From assembly GCA_042090785.1 (NCBI GenBank), contig JBELIP010000006.1, positions 1-64,000 of the forward strand: 64,000 nucleotides of DNA, written 5' to 3'. The stretch comes from UBA7434 sp042090785 (GTDB taxonomy: Bacteria > Pseudomonadota > Gammaproteobacteria > Pseudomonadales > UBA7434). Below, piece after piece: positions 16,725-26,950 of this stretch. The number at the start of each line of letters is the position of its first letter. The stretch's first letter is position 1. The notes under the pieces were generated by a model, which was given only the letters and a program-made list of their open reading frames with translations, was not told the origin of the DNA and searched no databases. Made by a program: the position numbers and the translations under genes.

Positions 16725-18068
16725 TCAATCAGCAAGGACTTGAAGCGTCAAACCCACTTCGGTGGCTAACGCAGCAAAATTAGGGAACGAGGTAGCTACG
16801 TTATTGCACTCATGAATAACAATCTCACACTGCGAACGCAGACCAGCCATCGCAAACGACATAGCAATACGGTGGTCATCACAGCTTTGCACATCAACAC
16901 GTGTTAAATTAGCGCCGATATCACCACCAACAATAATGGCACCATCATCTGTACCCGTTGCATCAACACCCAAAGCCACTAGGCCATCAACCATTGCTTG
17001 AATACGATCACTCTCTTTAACGCGTAATTCTTCTGCGCCACTAAGCACCGTTGTTCCACTTGCACATGCCGCTGCAATAAATAGTGACGGGAATTCATCA
17101 ATCGCCAAAGGCACCAAGGCTTCGGGAATTTCAATCCCTTTTAAAGGCGCGTAGCGAACACGAATATCAGCAACCGGCTCACCGCCCACTGTTTTTTCGT
17201 TAGATAAAGTAATATCCGCGCCCATTAAATTCAAAATTTGAATAACACCAGTACGCGTTGGGTTAATACCGACATGTCGCAACAGTAAATCTGAATTAGG
17301 CACAATAGATGCCGCCACCATAAAAAAAGCTGCCGAAGAAATATCTGCCGGTATATCAATGGTTTTAGCTTTTAATTGACCGCCGCCTTGCAGTGTTGCA
17401 CGCGGGCCTTCACGCTGAATAGCATAACCAAAGCCATCTAACATACGCTCTGAGTGATCACGCGTTGGGGCAGGCTCAACTGTTGAGGTTTCACCCTTTG
17501 CGTATAAGCCGGCAAGCAATACACATGATTTAACCTGCGCACTAGCCATTGGCAACACATAATCGATGCCTTGTAATTCACAATTCCCTTTAAGCTTTAA
17601 CGGTGGCCGTCCATTTTCACCGGTCTCAATATCCGCCCCCATTAAACGCAATGGGTCAGCAACACGACCCATAGGTCGCGAAGAAAGCGAAGCATCACCC
17701 GTTAACGTCACAGGAAATTTTTGGCCCGCTAGCAAACCCGCTAACAAACGAATTGAAGTGCCAGAGTTACCTACATACAAAGGTTCGCTGGGTTCTTTTA
17801 ACCCATGCATGCCCACACCATGAACCAAAACTTCACCATTGTCTGGGCCTTCAATACTCACACCCATTGCCGTAAAGGCCGACAACGTTGCTAGCGCATC
17901 GTCGCCCTCTAAAAAACCATGAATATGCGTATCACCTTCAGCAATCGCGCCAAACATAATAGAGCGATGCGAAATTGACTTATCTCCCGGCACACGAATA
18001 TCACCAGTGACTACTGTTTTTGAATCTGTCGCATTTAAGCCTAGACCAGGACCTGCAATAAATTTCAC
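16725..18068 (-). CDS. aroA: 3-phosphoshikimate 1-carboxyvinyltransferase (EPSP synthase)
   Basis: The start is set at GTG 18068, with AAAGG 9 bp upstream; a TTG at 18077 is possible. The roughly 447-residue enzyme joins shikimate-3-phosphate and PEP. Motifs include VPGDKSISHRSIMFG, GNSGTSIRLLAGLL, SRPMGRVADPLRLMG, LRVKESDRI and a DDHRIAMSF segment. The RPMGRV and HRSIMFG forms resemble class II enzymes such as the Agrobacterium CP4 type. The residue after the GN is S-G rather than the A-A of CP4, so glyphosate tolerance should not be assumed. In Pseudomonas this gene is fused to tyrA; here the two are separate. Confidence 0.95.
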   Translation of the reverse strand: MKFIAGPGLGLNATDSKTVVTGDIRVPGDKSISHRSIMFGAIAEGDTHIHGFLEGDDALATLSAFTAMGVSIEGPDNGEVLVHGVGMHGLKEPSEPLYVGNSGTSIRLLAGLLAGQKFPVTLTGDASLSSRPMGRVADPLRLMGADIETGENGRPPLKLKGNCELQGIDYVLPMASAQVKSCVLLAGLYAKGETSTVEPAPTRDHSERMLDGFGYAIQREGPRATLQGGGQLKAKTIDIPADISSAAFFMVAASIVPNSDLLLRHVGINPTRTGVIQILNLMGADITLSNEKTVGGEPVADIRVRYAPLKGIEIPEALVPLAIDEFPSLFIAAACASGTTVLSGAEELRVKESDRIQAMVDGLVALGVDATGTDDGAIIVGGDIGANLTRVDVQSCDDHRIAMSFAMAGLRSQCEIVIHECNNVATSFPNFAALATEVGLTLQVLAD

Positions 18069-18170
18069 GTCAATCAACCTTTCAAGAATAAAAAAATAAA
18101 GAAGTGCCTACTTACTATTAATTATAATATTGATTAGGTACTTCTGTTTATAAAGAGTTTCAACTATTTT

Positions 18171-18188
18171 AATGAGTAACTACTCATT
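18171..18188. repeat. Perfect 8-bp inverted repeat in the tyrA-aroA gap
   Basis: AATGAGTA-AC-TACTCATT lies in the 150-bp gap between tyrA and aroA. It may be a short hairpin in the polycistronic transcript or a regulator site. On the plus strand a T-rich stretch follows, but no plus-strand gene precedes it. Confidence 0.4.
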
Positions 18189-18218
18189 GGTAGCTATTTT
18201 TTATATATAGATAGATAT

Positions 18219-19118
18219 CTATTTTTTTGAACGCGCTGCTAATTCAGCAACAAAATTATCTCGCGAATGTTTCACGTCATTAAACACCATCTCTAAAGCA
18301 TCACCATCATTACTGTCAAGCATGACGCGAAGCTGGGCAAGCCACTGTTCAAAGTCATCAATCGATGAGCTTAGCTGCGTTTTATTAGCCAATAAAATTT
18401 CTCGCCACATGCGCGGATCAGAACTCGCAATGCGCGTAAAATCTCTTAAACCACCAGCAGCAAAATTAAATACATTGACACTTTCATTATGATTAGAAAG
18501 CTGCGCGACTAACGCATAAGCTAAGAGGTGCGGCAAGTGACTGGTTAACGCTAACACGTGATCATGTTCAGACACTGACATTTCAAAAACTTCAGCGCCC
18601 GTGGATTGCCATAACCGACTCACTTTTGATAACAACACTGCATCAGTTTTCGGTGTCATCGCCGTATCGTTAATTAAAATGACATGATGATTTTGGTAAA
18701 GATCATCTCGTGCCGCGCCAACACCACTTTGCTCTGAACCAGCAATAGGATGGCCTAATACAGCATTGGCTGGCACTTCACCAAAATGCGCAGTCAGTGC
18801 ATCAGCAATATTGCCTTTTACACTAGCCACATCCGTTACTGCTACCGTTGACGGCAACAACTCTAACGCTTGAATCATTATTGTCTCGGCCAAAATAGTA
18901 GGCGTTGCCACCACAACACAATCAGCACCCTTTAATGCAGTAGCAAGGTCTGCTTCAGCGTGATCGATAACACCATTGGCTAATGCTGTTTGTAATGTTG
19001 ATTCTTTGCGACTCCATCCAACAACGGTGCCAACCACACCGGCTTTCTTTGCAGCCAAGGCAAGTGAGCCGCCCATTAAGCCAACACCCAGCACTACCAA
19101 ACGCTCAAATATAATCAT
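18219..19118 (-). CDS. tyrA: Prephenate dehydrogenase
   Basis: This 299-residue NAD(P)-dependent enzyme makes 4-hydroxyphenylpyruvate (or acts on arogenate) for tyrosine synthesis. The Rossmann motif GVGLMGGSLA is at residues about 11-20. The catalytic region includes LGHPIAGSEQSG and SLHEHDH-like VSEHDHVLALTSHLPH. There is no chorismate mutase or ACT domain, so it is the compact monofunctional type. The gene starts 2 bp after the hisC stop. It is separate from aroA, unlike the fused tyrA-aroA of Pseudomonas. Confidence 0.94.
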   Translation of the reverse strand: MIIFERLVVLGVGLMGGSLALAAKKAGVVGTVVGWSRKESTLQTALANGVIDHAEADLATALKGADCVVVATPTILAETIMIQALELLPSTVAVTDVASVKGNIADALTAHFGEVPANAVLGHPIAGSEQSGVGAARDDLYQNHHVILINDTAMTPKTDAVLLSKVSRLWQSTGAEVFEMSVSEHDHVLALTSHLPHLLAYALVAQLSNHNESVNVFNFAAGGLRDFTRIASSDPRMWREILLANKTQLSSSIDDFEQWLAQLRVMLDSNDGDALEMVFNDVKHSRDNFVAELAARSKK

Positions 19119-19120
19119 GA

Positions 19121-20239
19121 CTATTTATCCGATATTGACGATTCAAGAATCTGCGTTAGAGCCTGCAAAAATCGTTTATTTTCATCTTCTAAACCAATAC
19201 TGACACGCAAGCAGTCGGCCATCGCATAATTACCAACAGGTCTAACAATAACGCCCTGCTGTAATAATTGTTGATTCATTTCACTCGCCGCATACGGCGT
19301 TTTAAAGGTAATAAAATTTGCCGATGATTCAATATAGTTAAGCCCTAACTGAGTGAAACCAGTCTCTAATTGCTGCATGCCGGCAAAATTCAACGCCACC
19401 GACTCTGCTAAATATTCTTCATCATTTAACGCGGCTTGGGCTGCCGCTAAAGAAAGCGAAGTCACATTAAATGGCTGCCTTACGCGGTTAAGCATATCAG
19501 CAATAACTGGGTCGCATATCGAGTAACCGACACGCAAACCGCCAAGACCATAGGCTTTTGAAAATGTACGGGTAACAATTAAATTAGCGTAGCTTTTTTG
19601 TAATGCTATGCCATCAGGGTAATCCGCTTTATCAATATACTCACAATAGGCTTCATCTAAAACAACTAACACCGACGAAGAAATTGAACCTAACAGACTA
19701 ACTAAATCATTGTGATTAATATAAGTGCCCGTTGGATTATTGGGATTAGCAAGATAAATAACACGCGTATTATTTTTAACGGCTGCTGTCATTGCCGCAA
19801 GGTCATGCCCATAATCACAGGCATCAACAACTATAGATTCAGCAGCCGAACGCGCTGTTGCTAACGCATAAACCAAAAAAGCATATTGTGAATAAATAGC
19901 TGATGCATCACTATCAAGATAAGCACTGGCTATCAACTCAAGTATATCGTTAGATCCCGCACCCAAAGTAATGCACGCAGCATCAACGCCATGACGCTCG
20001 GCTAAAATTTGTTTTAAATAAAAACCGTTACCATCAGGGTAACGATTAATATCTTGAGCCGCATGGGTTATTGCTGCTAACACTTGCGGCGAGGGGCCGC
20101 GAGGATTTTCGTTACTGGCTAGTTTAATAAAATCCGTAACACCCAACTCGCGTTGTGCCTCTTCGATAGGTTTACCCGTTTGATAAGCTTGCATAGCTTG
20201 AATCGCAGGACGCGCCAATGTTGTAAAAGGAGATGTCAT
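19121..20239 (-). CDS. hisC: Histidinol-phosphate aminotransferase
   Basis: The protein has 372 residues and is a fold-type I PLP enzyme. The PLP lysine lies in TRTFSKAYGLGGLRVGY; YLANPNNPTGT and VVLDEAYCEY form the cofactor pocket. This HisC2-like form in the pheA-hisC-tyrA cluster is thought to transaminate aromatic intermediates as well as histidinol phosphate. It lies 65 bp after pheA and directly before tyrA. The neighbourhood supports an aromatic amino acid role. Confidence 0.93.
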   Translation of the reverse strand: MTSPFTTLARPAIQAMQAYQTGKPIEEAQRELGVTDFIKLASNENPRGPSPQVLAAITHAAQDINRYPDGNGFYLKQILAERHGVDAACITLGAGSNDILELIASAYLDSDASAIYSQYAFLVYALATARSAAESIVVDACDYGHDLAAMTAAVKNNTRVIYLANPNNPTGTYINHNDLVSLLGSISSSVLVVLDEAYCEYIDKADYPDGIALQKSYANLIVTRTFSKAYGLGGLRVGYSICDPVIADMLNRVRQPFNVTSLSLAAAQAALNDEEYLAESVALNFAGMQQLETGFTQLGLNYIESSANFITFKTPYAASEMNQQLLQQGVIVRPVGNYAMADCLRVSIGLEDENKRFLQALTQILESSISDK

Positions 20240-20304
20240 GATTAATTAATTACTCTAATGAGAGTGCTAATAGTTGAGATACTTGAGGGCAAAATAGCAA
20301 CGCG

Positions 20305-21402
20305 CTAAATAACAGCTGCCGGATACGAACCAAGCACTTTAACAAAGAAAGACTGCTCAGCAATAGCATCCGTCACACGCTTTACAGCCGGATCCTGATG
20401 GTGACCGTGAAACTCCATAAAAAATACGTAGGCCCAATTTTCTGTGCGCGACGGACGTGTTTCTATCCGCGTTAAACTAATACCCTCAGCCTCTAATGGC
20501 ACCAGTAATTTAAACAAAGCACCTGGCTGATTACGGGTAGACACGACTATTGAGGTTTTATCTTCGCCACTAGCCGGCACTTCATTATGCGTTATCACTA
20601 AAAAGCGAGTGGTATTGTCAGCATAGTCTTGAATATTCGTCGCTAAACAAGAAAGCTCATAATGCTCAGCTGCCAGATCACCGGCAATCGCCGCAATCGT
20701 AGCATCTTCTGATGCCATTCTTGCCGCTTCGCCATTAGAGCTTACCGGTTCAATTTCAATTTTTGGGTAATGCTGCTGCAACCAATGGCGTGACTGCGCA
20801 AGCGCTTGCTGATGCGCACAAATTTTAGTTATTTTAGTACCATCACTATCGCTCTTAACCAACAAATTAAGCGCAATAGGTAATTCGAGCTCACCACAAA
20901 TTTTTAGTGGTGAATTAATAAACTTATCGAGCGTATGCGTAACCATACCCTCGGTAGAATTTTCTACCGGTACCACACCATAATGACAAGTCTTACGCTC
21001 AACCGCTTCAAATACTTCTGCAATATTTGCGAAAGGCTGTGTCATAACTGAATGACCAAAATGCTTTAACGCCGCAGCTTGCGTAAAAGTGCCTTGCGGG
21101 CCAAGATAAGCAATTTCCATGGGCTGCTCTAACGCGAGACAGGCCGACATAATTTCACGAAAAATATGCGCCACTTCTTTGCCATCTAACGGACCTTCAT
21201 TACGCGCCATCACTTTACGCAGCACCTGTGCTTCGCGTTCTGGGCGATAAAATAAAGGGGCTTCTGCGTTGGTGTCAACCGATGCCAATTTAACATCGGC
21301 CACCCGCTTTGCGCAGTCTGCACGTTCGTTAATTAAACGCTGAATCTGCTGATCAATATGATCAATCTCATCGCGTAAACTTTGTAAGTCGTCTTTACTC
21401 AT
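20305..21402 (-). CDS. pheA: Bifunctional chorismate mutase / prephenate dehydratase
   Basis: The 365-residue protein has three parts. Residues 1-95 are an AroQ-type chorismate mutase (LRDEIDHIDQQIQRLINERA). Residues about 97-275 are prephenate dehydratase (AYLGPQGTFTQAAALKHFG, VPVENSTEGMV, DNTTRFLVI). The C-terminal ACT domain has NQPGALFKLL and ETRPS, the phenylalanine-binding motifs. It converts chorismate to phenylpyruvate with Phe feedback control. It sits between serC and hisC as in Pseudomonas. Confidence 0.96.
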   Translation of the reverse strand: MSKDDLQSLRDEIDHIDQQIQRLINERADCAKRVADVKLASVDTNAEAPLFYRPEREAQVLRKVMARNEGPLDGKEVAHIFREIMSACLALEQPMEIAYLGPQGTFTQAAALKHFGHSVMTQPFANIAEVFEAVERKTCHYGVVPVENSTEGMVTHTLDKFINSPLKICGELELPIALNLLVKSDSDGTKITKICAHQQALAQSRHWLQQHYPKIEIEPVSSNGEAARMASEDATIAAIAGDLAAEHYELSCLATNIQDYADNTTRFLVITHNEVPASGEDKTSIVVSTRNQPGALFKLLVPLEAEGISLTRIETRPSRTENWAYVFFMEFHGHHQDPAVKRVTDAIAEQSFFVKVLGSYPAAVI

Positions 21403-21456
21403 GATATTTAGTACGCAGTAAAGTAAATTATCGCCGCGAAAAAGGCAGCGAAGAAA

Positions 21457-22536
21457 TTAGCCGTTCGCTTTTGCAAAATCATCCATAAATGCAATTAACG
21501 CATCCACCGCTGATTCGGATACCGCGTTATAAATTGAAGCGCGCATTCCACCAACAGAACGATGACCTTTTAAATTTAATAAGCCAGCTTCTTCAGATTG
21601 CTGCAAAAACACTTTGTCCAAACTACTGTCACCAACCGTAAACGGTACATTCATAGAAGAACGACTTTGCAGCTCAACCGGATTCGCATAAAAATCGTTG
21701 GCATCAATAAAGCTGTATAACTTTTCATATTTGCGACGATTTATGGCCTCAATAGCCGTTAAGCCACCCTGATCTTTAAGCCATTTAAAAACCAAACCTG
21801 CCATATACCAACCGTAAGCCGGTGGTGTATTCGACATAGACCCTGCATCGGCATGCACTTTATAATCTAGCATAGAAGGCGCTAACGGACTTGCCTTACC
21901 TAGCAGATCTTTGCGGACAATAACAATAGTTAGACCTGATGGGCCAATATTTTTTTGTGCGCCAGCATAAATAACGCCAAACTTATTTACATCAATAGGC
22001 CGCGATAAAATTGTTGATGACATATCTCCCACCAACGGCATGCTTACTTCTGGCGTCCAGAAAAACTCTACGCCACCAATAGTCTCATTAGGCGTGTAAT
22101 GCAAATAAGCGGCATCTTCATCAATATCCCAAGTATCGAAAGCAGGAATTGAAGCAAAATTATTATCTTCACTGCTCGCTACAACTTGTACATCGCAATA
22201 ACGTTTGGCTTCTTTTATGGCTTTTTTAGACCACTGACCGGTGTTTACGTAGTTGGCTTTTGATTTTCCAGCAAGTAAATTCAGCGGCACCGACGAGAAT
22301 TGTTGTGTAGCGCCACCTTGTAAAAACAATACGGCATAATCATCAGAAACATTCATTAACTCGCGTAAATCTGCTTCTGCAGTTTCGGCAATTTCAACAA
22401 ACTCTGCACTGCGGTGACTCATTTCCATCACCGATAAACCCTTACTACGCCAATCTAGTAATTCGCTTTGCGCTTGACTTAAAACCGCTTCAGGTAATGC
22501 CGCAGGACCGGCACAAAAATTAAAAAGACGATTCAT
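21457..22536 (-). CDS. serC: Phosphoserine aminotransferase
   Basis: The 359-residue PLP enzyme forms 3-phosphoserine for serine synthesis and also serves pyridoxine synthesis. It begins LFNFCAGPAALPEAVL, contains FLQGGATQQFSSVPLNL and carries the PLP lysine in YAGAQKNIGPSGLTIV. The C-terminus has the GHRSVGGMRASIYNAV phosphate-binding motif. It lies about 50 bp downstream of gyrA, starting the serC-pheA-hisC-tyrA-aroA run. Confidence 0.97.
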   Translation of the reverse strand: MNRLFNFCAGPAALPEAVLSQAQSELLDWRSKGLSVMEMSHRSAEFVEIAETAEADLRELMNVSDDYAVLFLQGGATQQFSSVPLNLLAGKSKANYVNTGQWSKKAIKEAKRYCDVQVVASSEDNNFASIPAFDTWDIDEDAAYLHYTPNETIGGVEFFWTPEVSMPLVGDMSSTILSRPIDVNKFGVIYAGAQKNIGPSGLTIVIVRKDLLGKASPLAPSMLDYKVHADAGSMSNTPPAYGWYMAGLVFKWLKDQGGLTAIEAINRRKYEKLYSFIDANDFYANPVELQSRSSMNVPFTVGDSSLDKVFLQQSEEAGLLNLKGHRSVGGMRASIYNAVSESAVDALIAFMDDFAKANG

Positions 22537-22584
22537 TGACTACTAATCTCCTAATAAAACGTATTTTGAATACGTTAATAATAT

Positions 22585-25229
22585 TTATTCTTCTGGCNNN
22601 NNNNNNNNNNNNNNNNNNNNNNNNNNNNNNNNNNNNNNNNNNNNNNNNNNNNNNNNNNNNNNNNNNNNNNNNNNNNNNNNNNNNNNNNNNNNNNNNNTTC
22701 TTCTGGCTCATCAATACGCGCCACATTAACAAGCAACTCACCCTCTTTAAGGCGAATAGCTCTAACACCTTGCGTGTTCCGACCTAGCTCAGAAACTTCA
22801 TCAGTGCGACAGCGAACTAATGTTCCCTGATCACTGATTAACATCATTTGGTCACCTGGCGTTACCTGAATCGCACCGACTAATTGGCCGTTTCGATCAG
22901 AGGTTTGCATGCCAATAACGCCGCGTGTGCCTCGACCTTTAACGGGAAACTCATCGATAGCAGTACGCTTGCCATAACCGTTTTCGCTCACGGTTAATAC
23001 TCGGCCCTCAGGCTTTGGAATCATTAATGAAATCAAACGCTGGCCTTCATCAAGACGAATACCGCGAACACCGCGTGCCGTTCGACCCATAGCTCTCACT
23101 TCTGACTCACGGAATCGTACGGCTTTACCTGCGCTACTCACTAATACGACATCCGATTCACCATCGGTAATAGCAGTACCTATTAACACGTCACCCTCAT
23201 CAAGCTCTAGTGCACGTAAACCCACACTACGCTGACGAGCAAAATCCGTTAGGGCTGTCTTCTTAACGGTACCGCTAGCGGTCGCCATAAAGATAAAGTG
23301 CCCTTCTGTATACTCCGCAACTGGCAAAATGGATGTAATTCGCTCACCTTCATCGAGTGGCAGCAAATTCACCACCGGACGACCGCGTGAATTTCGGCCC
23401 GCAACCGGAATTTGGAAAACTTTCATCCAATACACTTTACCAACATTCGAAAAGAGCAAAATAGTATTGTGGGTATTCGCAATTAATAAATGCTCAACGA
23501 AATCTTCATCTTTTACAGACGTCGCTGACTTACCCATACCGCCTCGACGCTGCGCTTGATAATCATCAAGCGGTTGCGACTTGGCATAACCACCATGAGA
23601 AATCGTTACAACACGATCTTCTTCAGAAATTAAATCTTCTACCGTTAAATCGCGCTTACTTGCAGTAATTTCAGTACGACGTTCATCGCCAAAGTTTTGC
23701 ACTAAATCGGCTAGCTCTTCACGAATCACTTTTAATAGGCGAGAAGGATCACCTAAAATTTCAAGGTAACCAGCAATTTGCTCTAAACGCTCACTGTATT
23801 CTTGCAGTAATTTTTCATGCTCCATACCGGTAAGGCGATGAAGACGTAAATCAAGAATAGCTTGCGCCTGCACTGGCGATAAATGGTATGCTCCATCACG
23901 CAAACCAAAATGCTCTGGCAACTCATCAGGACGGCTTGCATCGGTACCAGCGCGATCTAACATTTCCATTACGCTGCCTGGTAGCCACGCTTCGGCCATT
24001 AACTTTTCTTTAGCCTCGGCAGGCGTTGGCGAGGTTTTAATAAGTGCAATTACTGGGTCGATATTCGCTAAAGCAATAGCCCAACCTTCTAAGATATGGC
24101 CGCGTTCTCTAGCCTTTCTTAACAAGTAAACGGTTCGGCGAGTCACTACTTCGCGGCGATGCTTAATAAAGCACTCTAGCAAATCTTTCAGGTTTAATAT
24201 TTTTGGTTGACCTTCAACCAAGGCAACAATATTGATACCAAATACATTTTCAAGCTGGGTCTGGGAATAGAGGTTATTAACAACGACCTCGCCTAACTCA
24301 CCGCGACGAAGCTCAATAACAACACGCATACCGTCTTTATCAGACTCGTCGCGCAACTCAGAAATACCTTCAATTTTTTTATCTTTAACCAGCTCGGCAA
24401 TTTTTTCAATTAACCGCGCTTTATTCACCTGATACGGCAACTCGGTAATAACAATAGTTTCGCGCTTAGTTTTTTCGTTAACTTCAATATCAACGCGAGC
24501 ACGCACATATATGCGACCTCGACCGGTGCGATAAGCCTGCACAATACCTGCGCGACCATTAATGATGCCTGCGGTTGGGAAATCAGGACCCGGGAGAAAC
24601 TCCATTAAGCCATCGACATCTAATTCAGGGTTATCAATTAAAGCCAGCGTGGCCTTAACCACTTCTACTAAGTTGTGCGGCGGAATATTGGTCGCCATAC
24701 CAACAGCAATACCCGACGACCCATTAACCAATAGGTTAGGAACACGGGTTGGCATAACTTCAGGAATTAATTCAGTACCATCATAGTTAGGTACATAATC
24801 GACAGTCTCTTTATCGAGGTCGGCAAGTAATTCATGGGCAATTTTAGCCATGCGTATTTCGGTATAACGCATTGCTGCAGGGGAATCACCATCAATCGAA
24901 CCAAAGTTGCCCTGACCATCGACCAACATATAACGCAGCGAAAATGGCTGCGCCATTCGAACAATCGTATCGTAAACCGCAGAATCACCGTGTGGGTGAT
25001 ACTTACCAATCACGTCGCCAACAACCCTAGCCGATTTTTTATAACCCTTATTCCAATCGTTTTTGAGCTCATTCATGGCATGTAGAACGCGACGATGCAC
25101 CGGTTTTAAGCCATCACGAACATCAGGCAAGGCTCGACCGACAATAACGCTCATGGCGTAGTCGAGATAAGATTGTTTTAATTCTTCTTCGATATTAACG
25201 GGTAGAATTTCTTTTGCTATCTCACCCAT
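22585..25229 (-). CDS. gyrA: DNA gyrase subunit A, 3' end interrupted by assembly gap
   Basis: GyrA cuts and rejoins DNA during negative supercoiling. Catalytic Tyr122 is in AAMRYTE. The quinolone-resistance region reads HPHGDSAVYDTIVRMAQPF with Ser83 and Asp87, the susceptible forms. The GyrA box appears as QRRGGMG, and the C-terminal beta-pinwheel repeats follow. Near its end 100 Ns intervene. Both sides of the gap carry the same 10 bases; joining them gives ...RIDEPEE followed by TAA at 22585-22587. I therefore place the true stop there. An extended -10 (TGG-TATGAT, 25318-25310) lies upstream. Confidence 0.95.
22598..22697. other. Assembly gap, 100 Ns
   Basis: Exactly 100 N characters, the usual placeholder for a gap of unknown size. 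The flanks share TTCTTCTGGC, which suggests that two contig ends overlap and that the true missing length is zero. Confidence 0.98.
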
Positions 25230-25601
25230 AAAACACGTTTCCTCTTGCTTAAACCCTTAAAAATAAAGGCTGATAAAAAGCTCAGTAAATGACTTAAATT
25301 AAGCCGTCAATCATACCACAGCAGGCCCTAAAAATGGCAGTAGTAATGGTAGTTTTAGCCCCTAAAATCATCGTGTTTTAACGAAACTTTAGCTGACATC
25401 CCGACATCCATGAGCCGGTATCGATCATTATCAATTTATCCGACAAATTAAGCGATAAAAGCAGCCTTAAACAAACACACAAAAAGCCTATTAGCACAAG
25501 AAATACCCTTCACAGACAGGCGTGCAACACGAGAGCAATCAATCGCGTATAATCTATCCAAAATCAAACCAATTAACCTTTTGCTAGCGGTATCTATTAA
25601 C
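25230..25601. promoter_or_regulatory. Divergent gyrA / mtaD promoter region
   Basis: This 370-bp gap holds no gene. For gyrA an extended -10, TGG-TATGAT on the minus strand, is at 25318-25310. For mtaD a consensus TATAAT is at 25548-25553, with only a weak -35. The string TCGCGTATAATCT around the latter recurs exactly before the RND adaptor gene at about 40184. Confidence 0.4.
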
Positions 25602-26939
25602 TTGAACCCAACAACAATCGACATTATTAGCGCTCGCTGGATTATCCCTATGGACAGCCCAGTAACTGCAACCGAACCTGCAGCTGTTCTTAGTAACCAT
25701 GCTGTAGCCGTCCAAGATGGCGTGATCATAGCGCTAGCAGAACGTGAACAAATACTGGCCGATTACCCTAACGCTTCGCATACTGAGCTCAATAACCACA
25801 TTTTACTGCCAGGCTTAATTAACGCACACACTCACACCGCCATGGCCTTGTTAAGAGGTATGGCTGACGACTACCCCCTCATGGAATGGTTAGAGCAACA
25901 CATTTGGCCGGCCGAAAACCATTGCATGAGCTATGATTTTGTCCGCGACGGCACAGGGTTAGGCATTGCAGAAATGCTGCTCTCAGGCACGACATGCTTT
26001 TCTGACATGTATTTCTTCCCCGATGCCACCGCAGCAGTCGCCGAAAAACTGGGGATGCGCGCACAAATTAACTTTCCAATTTTCGAAATAGCGTCGGCCT
26101 GGGCGCAAGATGCCGAAGAGTACTTTGATAAAGGGCTGGCACTGTCCGATGAGTATCGCTACAGCCCACTGATTAATACTGCATTTGGACCGCACGCCCC
26201 CTACACAGTGAGCGATAGCAGCTTTGAGCGCATCGCCATGCTAGCTGAAGAAATTGACTGCAACATTCATGTCCATCTGCACGAAACAGCGTTTGAAGTC
26301 GCCTCATCAATTGAGCAGCACGGCATAACTCCCATCGCTAGACTGAATCAACTTGGCGTACTGTCCCCCAGAACCCAAGCCGTTCATATGACGCAGCTCG
26401 ACACAGAAACCACCCATACATTAGTAGAAACCGGCGCTAGCGTTGTTCACTGCCCAACATCTAACTTAAAACTCGCTAGCGGCTATTGCCCTGCAGCCGA
26501 TCTGTTAGAGCAAGGCGTTCGTATAGCACTAGGAACTGATGGTGCAGCGAGTAATAACACACTTAATTTATTTGAAACGCTGCGTAATGCCGCCCTACTC
26601 GCTAAGCATGAGTCCGCTGATGCCGCCACACTTAACGCTAGCCAAGCGTTACGCATGGCAACTTTAGGCGGTGCCGAAGCATTAGGAATTGACGACATTA
26701 CTGGCAGCATTAAAATTGGTAAACAGGCGGATATCATTGCCATTGATACACATAGCCCAGCCATGCAACCTGTTCACTCACCTATTTCACAATTGGTTTA
26801 CACCGAAGCCGCATCGGCTGTTAGCCATGTATGGGTGGCAGGTAAAACAAAAGTACATAATCGACAACTCGTCGACTTCGACTTAGATGCTCTACTGGCG
26901 AAAAGCCAGTGGTGGCGCAACAACATAGCCAAGGTATAA
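25602..26939 (+). CDS. mtaD: 5-methylthioadenosine / S-adenosylhomocysteine deaminase (amidohydrolase)
   Basis: Both in-frame start candidates are TTG (25581, 25602). I chose 25602 because the product then begins MNPTTIDIISARWIIP, aligning with family N-termini. The roughly 445-residue amidohydrolase has the metal motifs NAHTHTAMALLRG, NIHVHLHE, VHMTQL and LGTDGAASNN. The family deaminates MTA, SAH or adenosine. In Pseudomonas this gene sits next to gyrA and heads mtaD-ubiG-mupP-yciK, exactly as here. mtnA, usually between gyrA and mtaD, is absent. Confidence 0.87.
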   Translation: MNPTTIDIISARWIIPMDSPVTATEPAAVLSNHAVAVQDGVIIALAEREQILADYPNASHTELNNHILLPGLINAHTHTAMALLRGMADDYPLMEWLEQHIWPAENHCMSYDFVRDGTGLGIAEMLLSGTTCFSDMYFFPDATAAVAEKLGMRAQINFPIFEIASAWAQDAEEYFDKGLALSDEYRYSPLINTAFGPHAPYTVSDSSFERIAMLAEEIDCNIHVHLHETAFEVASSIEQHGITPIARLNQLGVLSPRTQAVHMTQLDTETTHTLVETGASVVHCPTSNLKLASGYCPAADLLEQGVRIALGTDGAASNNTLNLFETLRNAALLAKHESADAATLNASQALRMATLGGAEALGIDDITGSIKIGKQADIIAIDTHSPAMQPVHSPISQLVYTEAASAVSHVWVAGKTKVHNRQLVDFDLDALLAKSQWWRNNIAKV

Positions 26940-26950
26940 AACGCATAATC

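Noticed and set aside
22575..22597. gyrA reading frame continuing through the Ns to a stop at 22575
   Set aside because: The frame depends on exactly 100 artificial bases; overlap of the flanks gives a natural TAA at 22585-22587.
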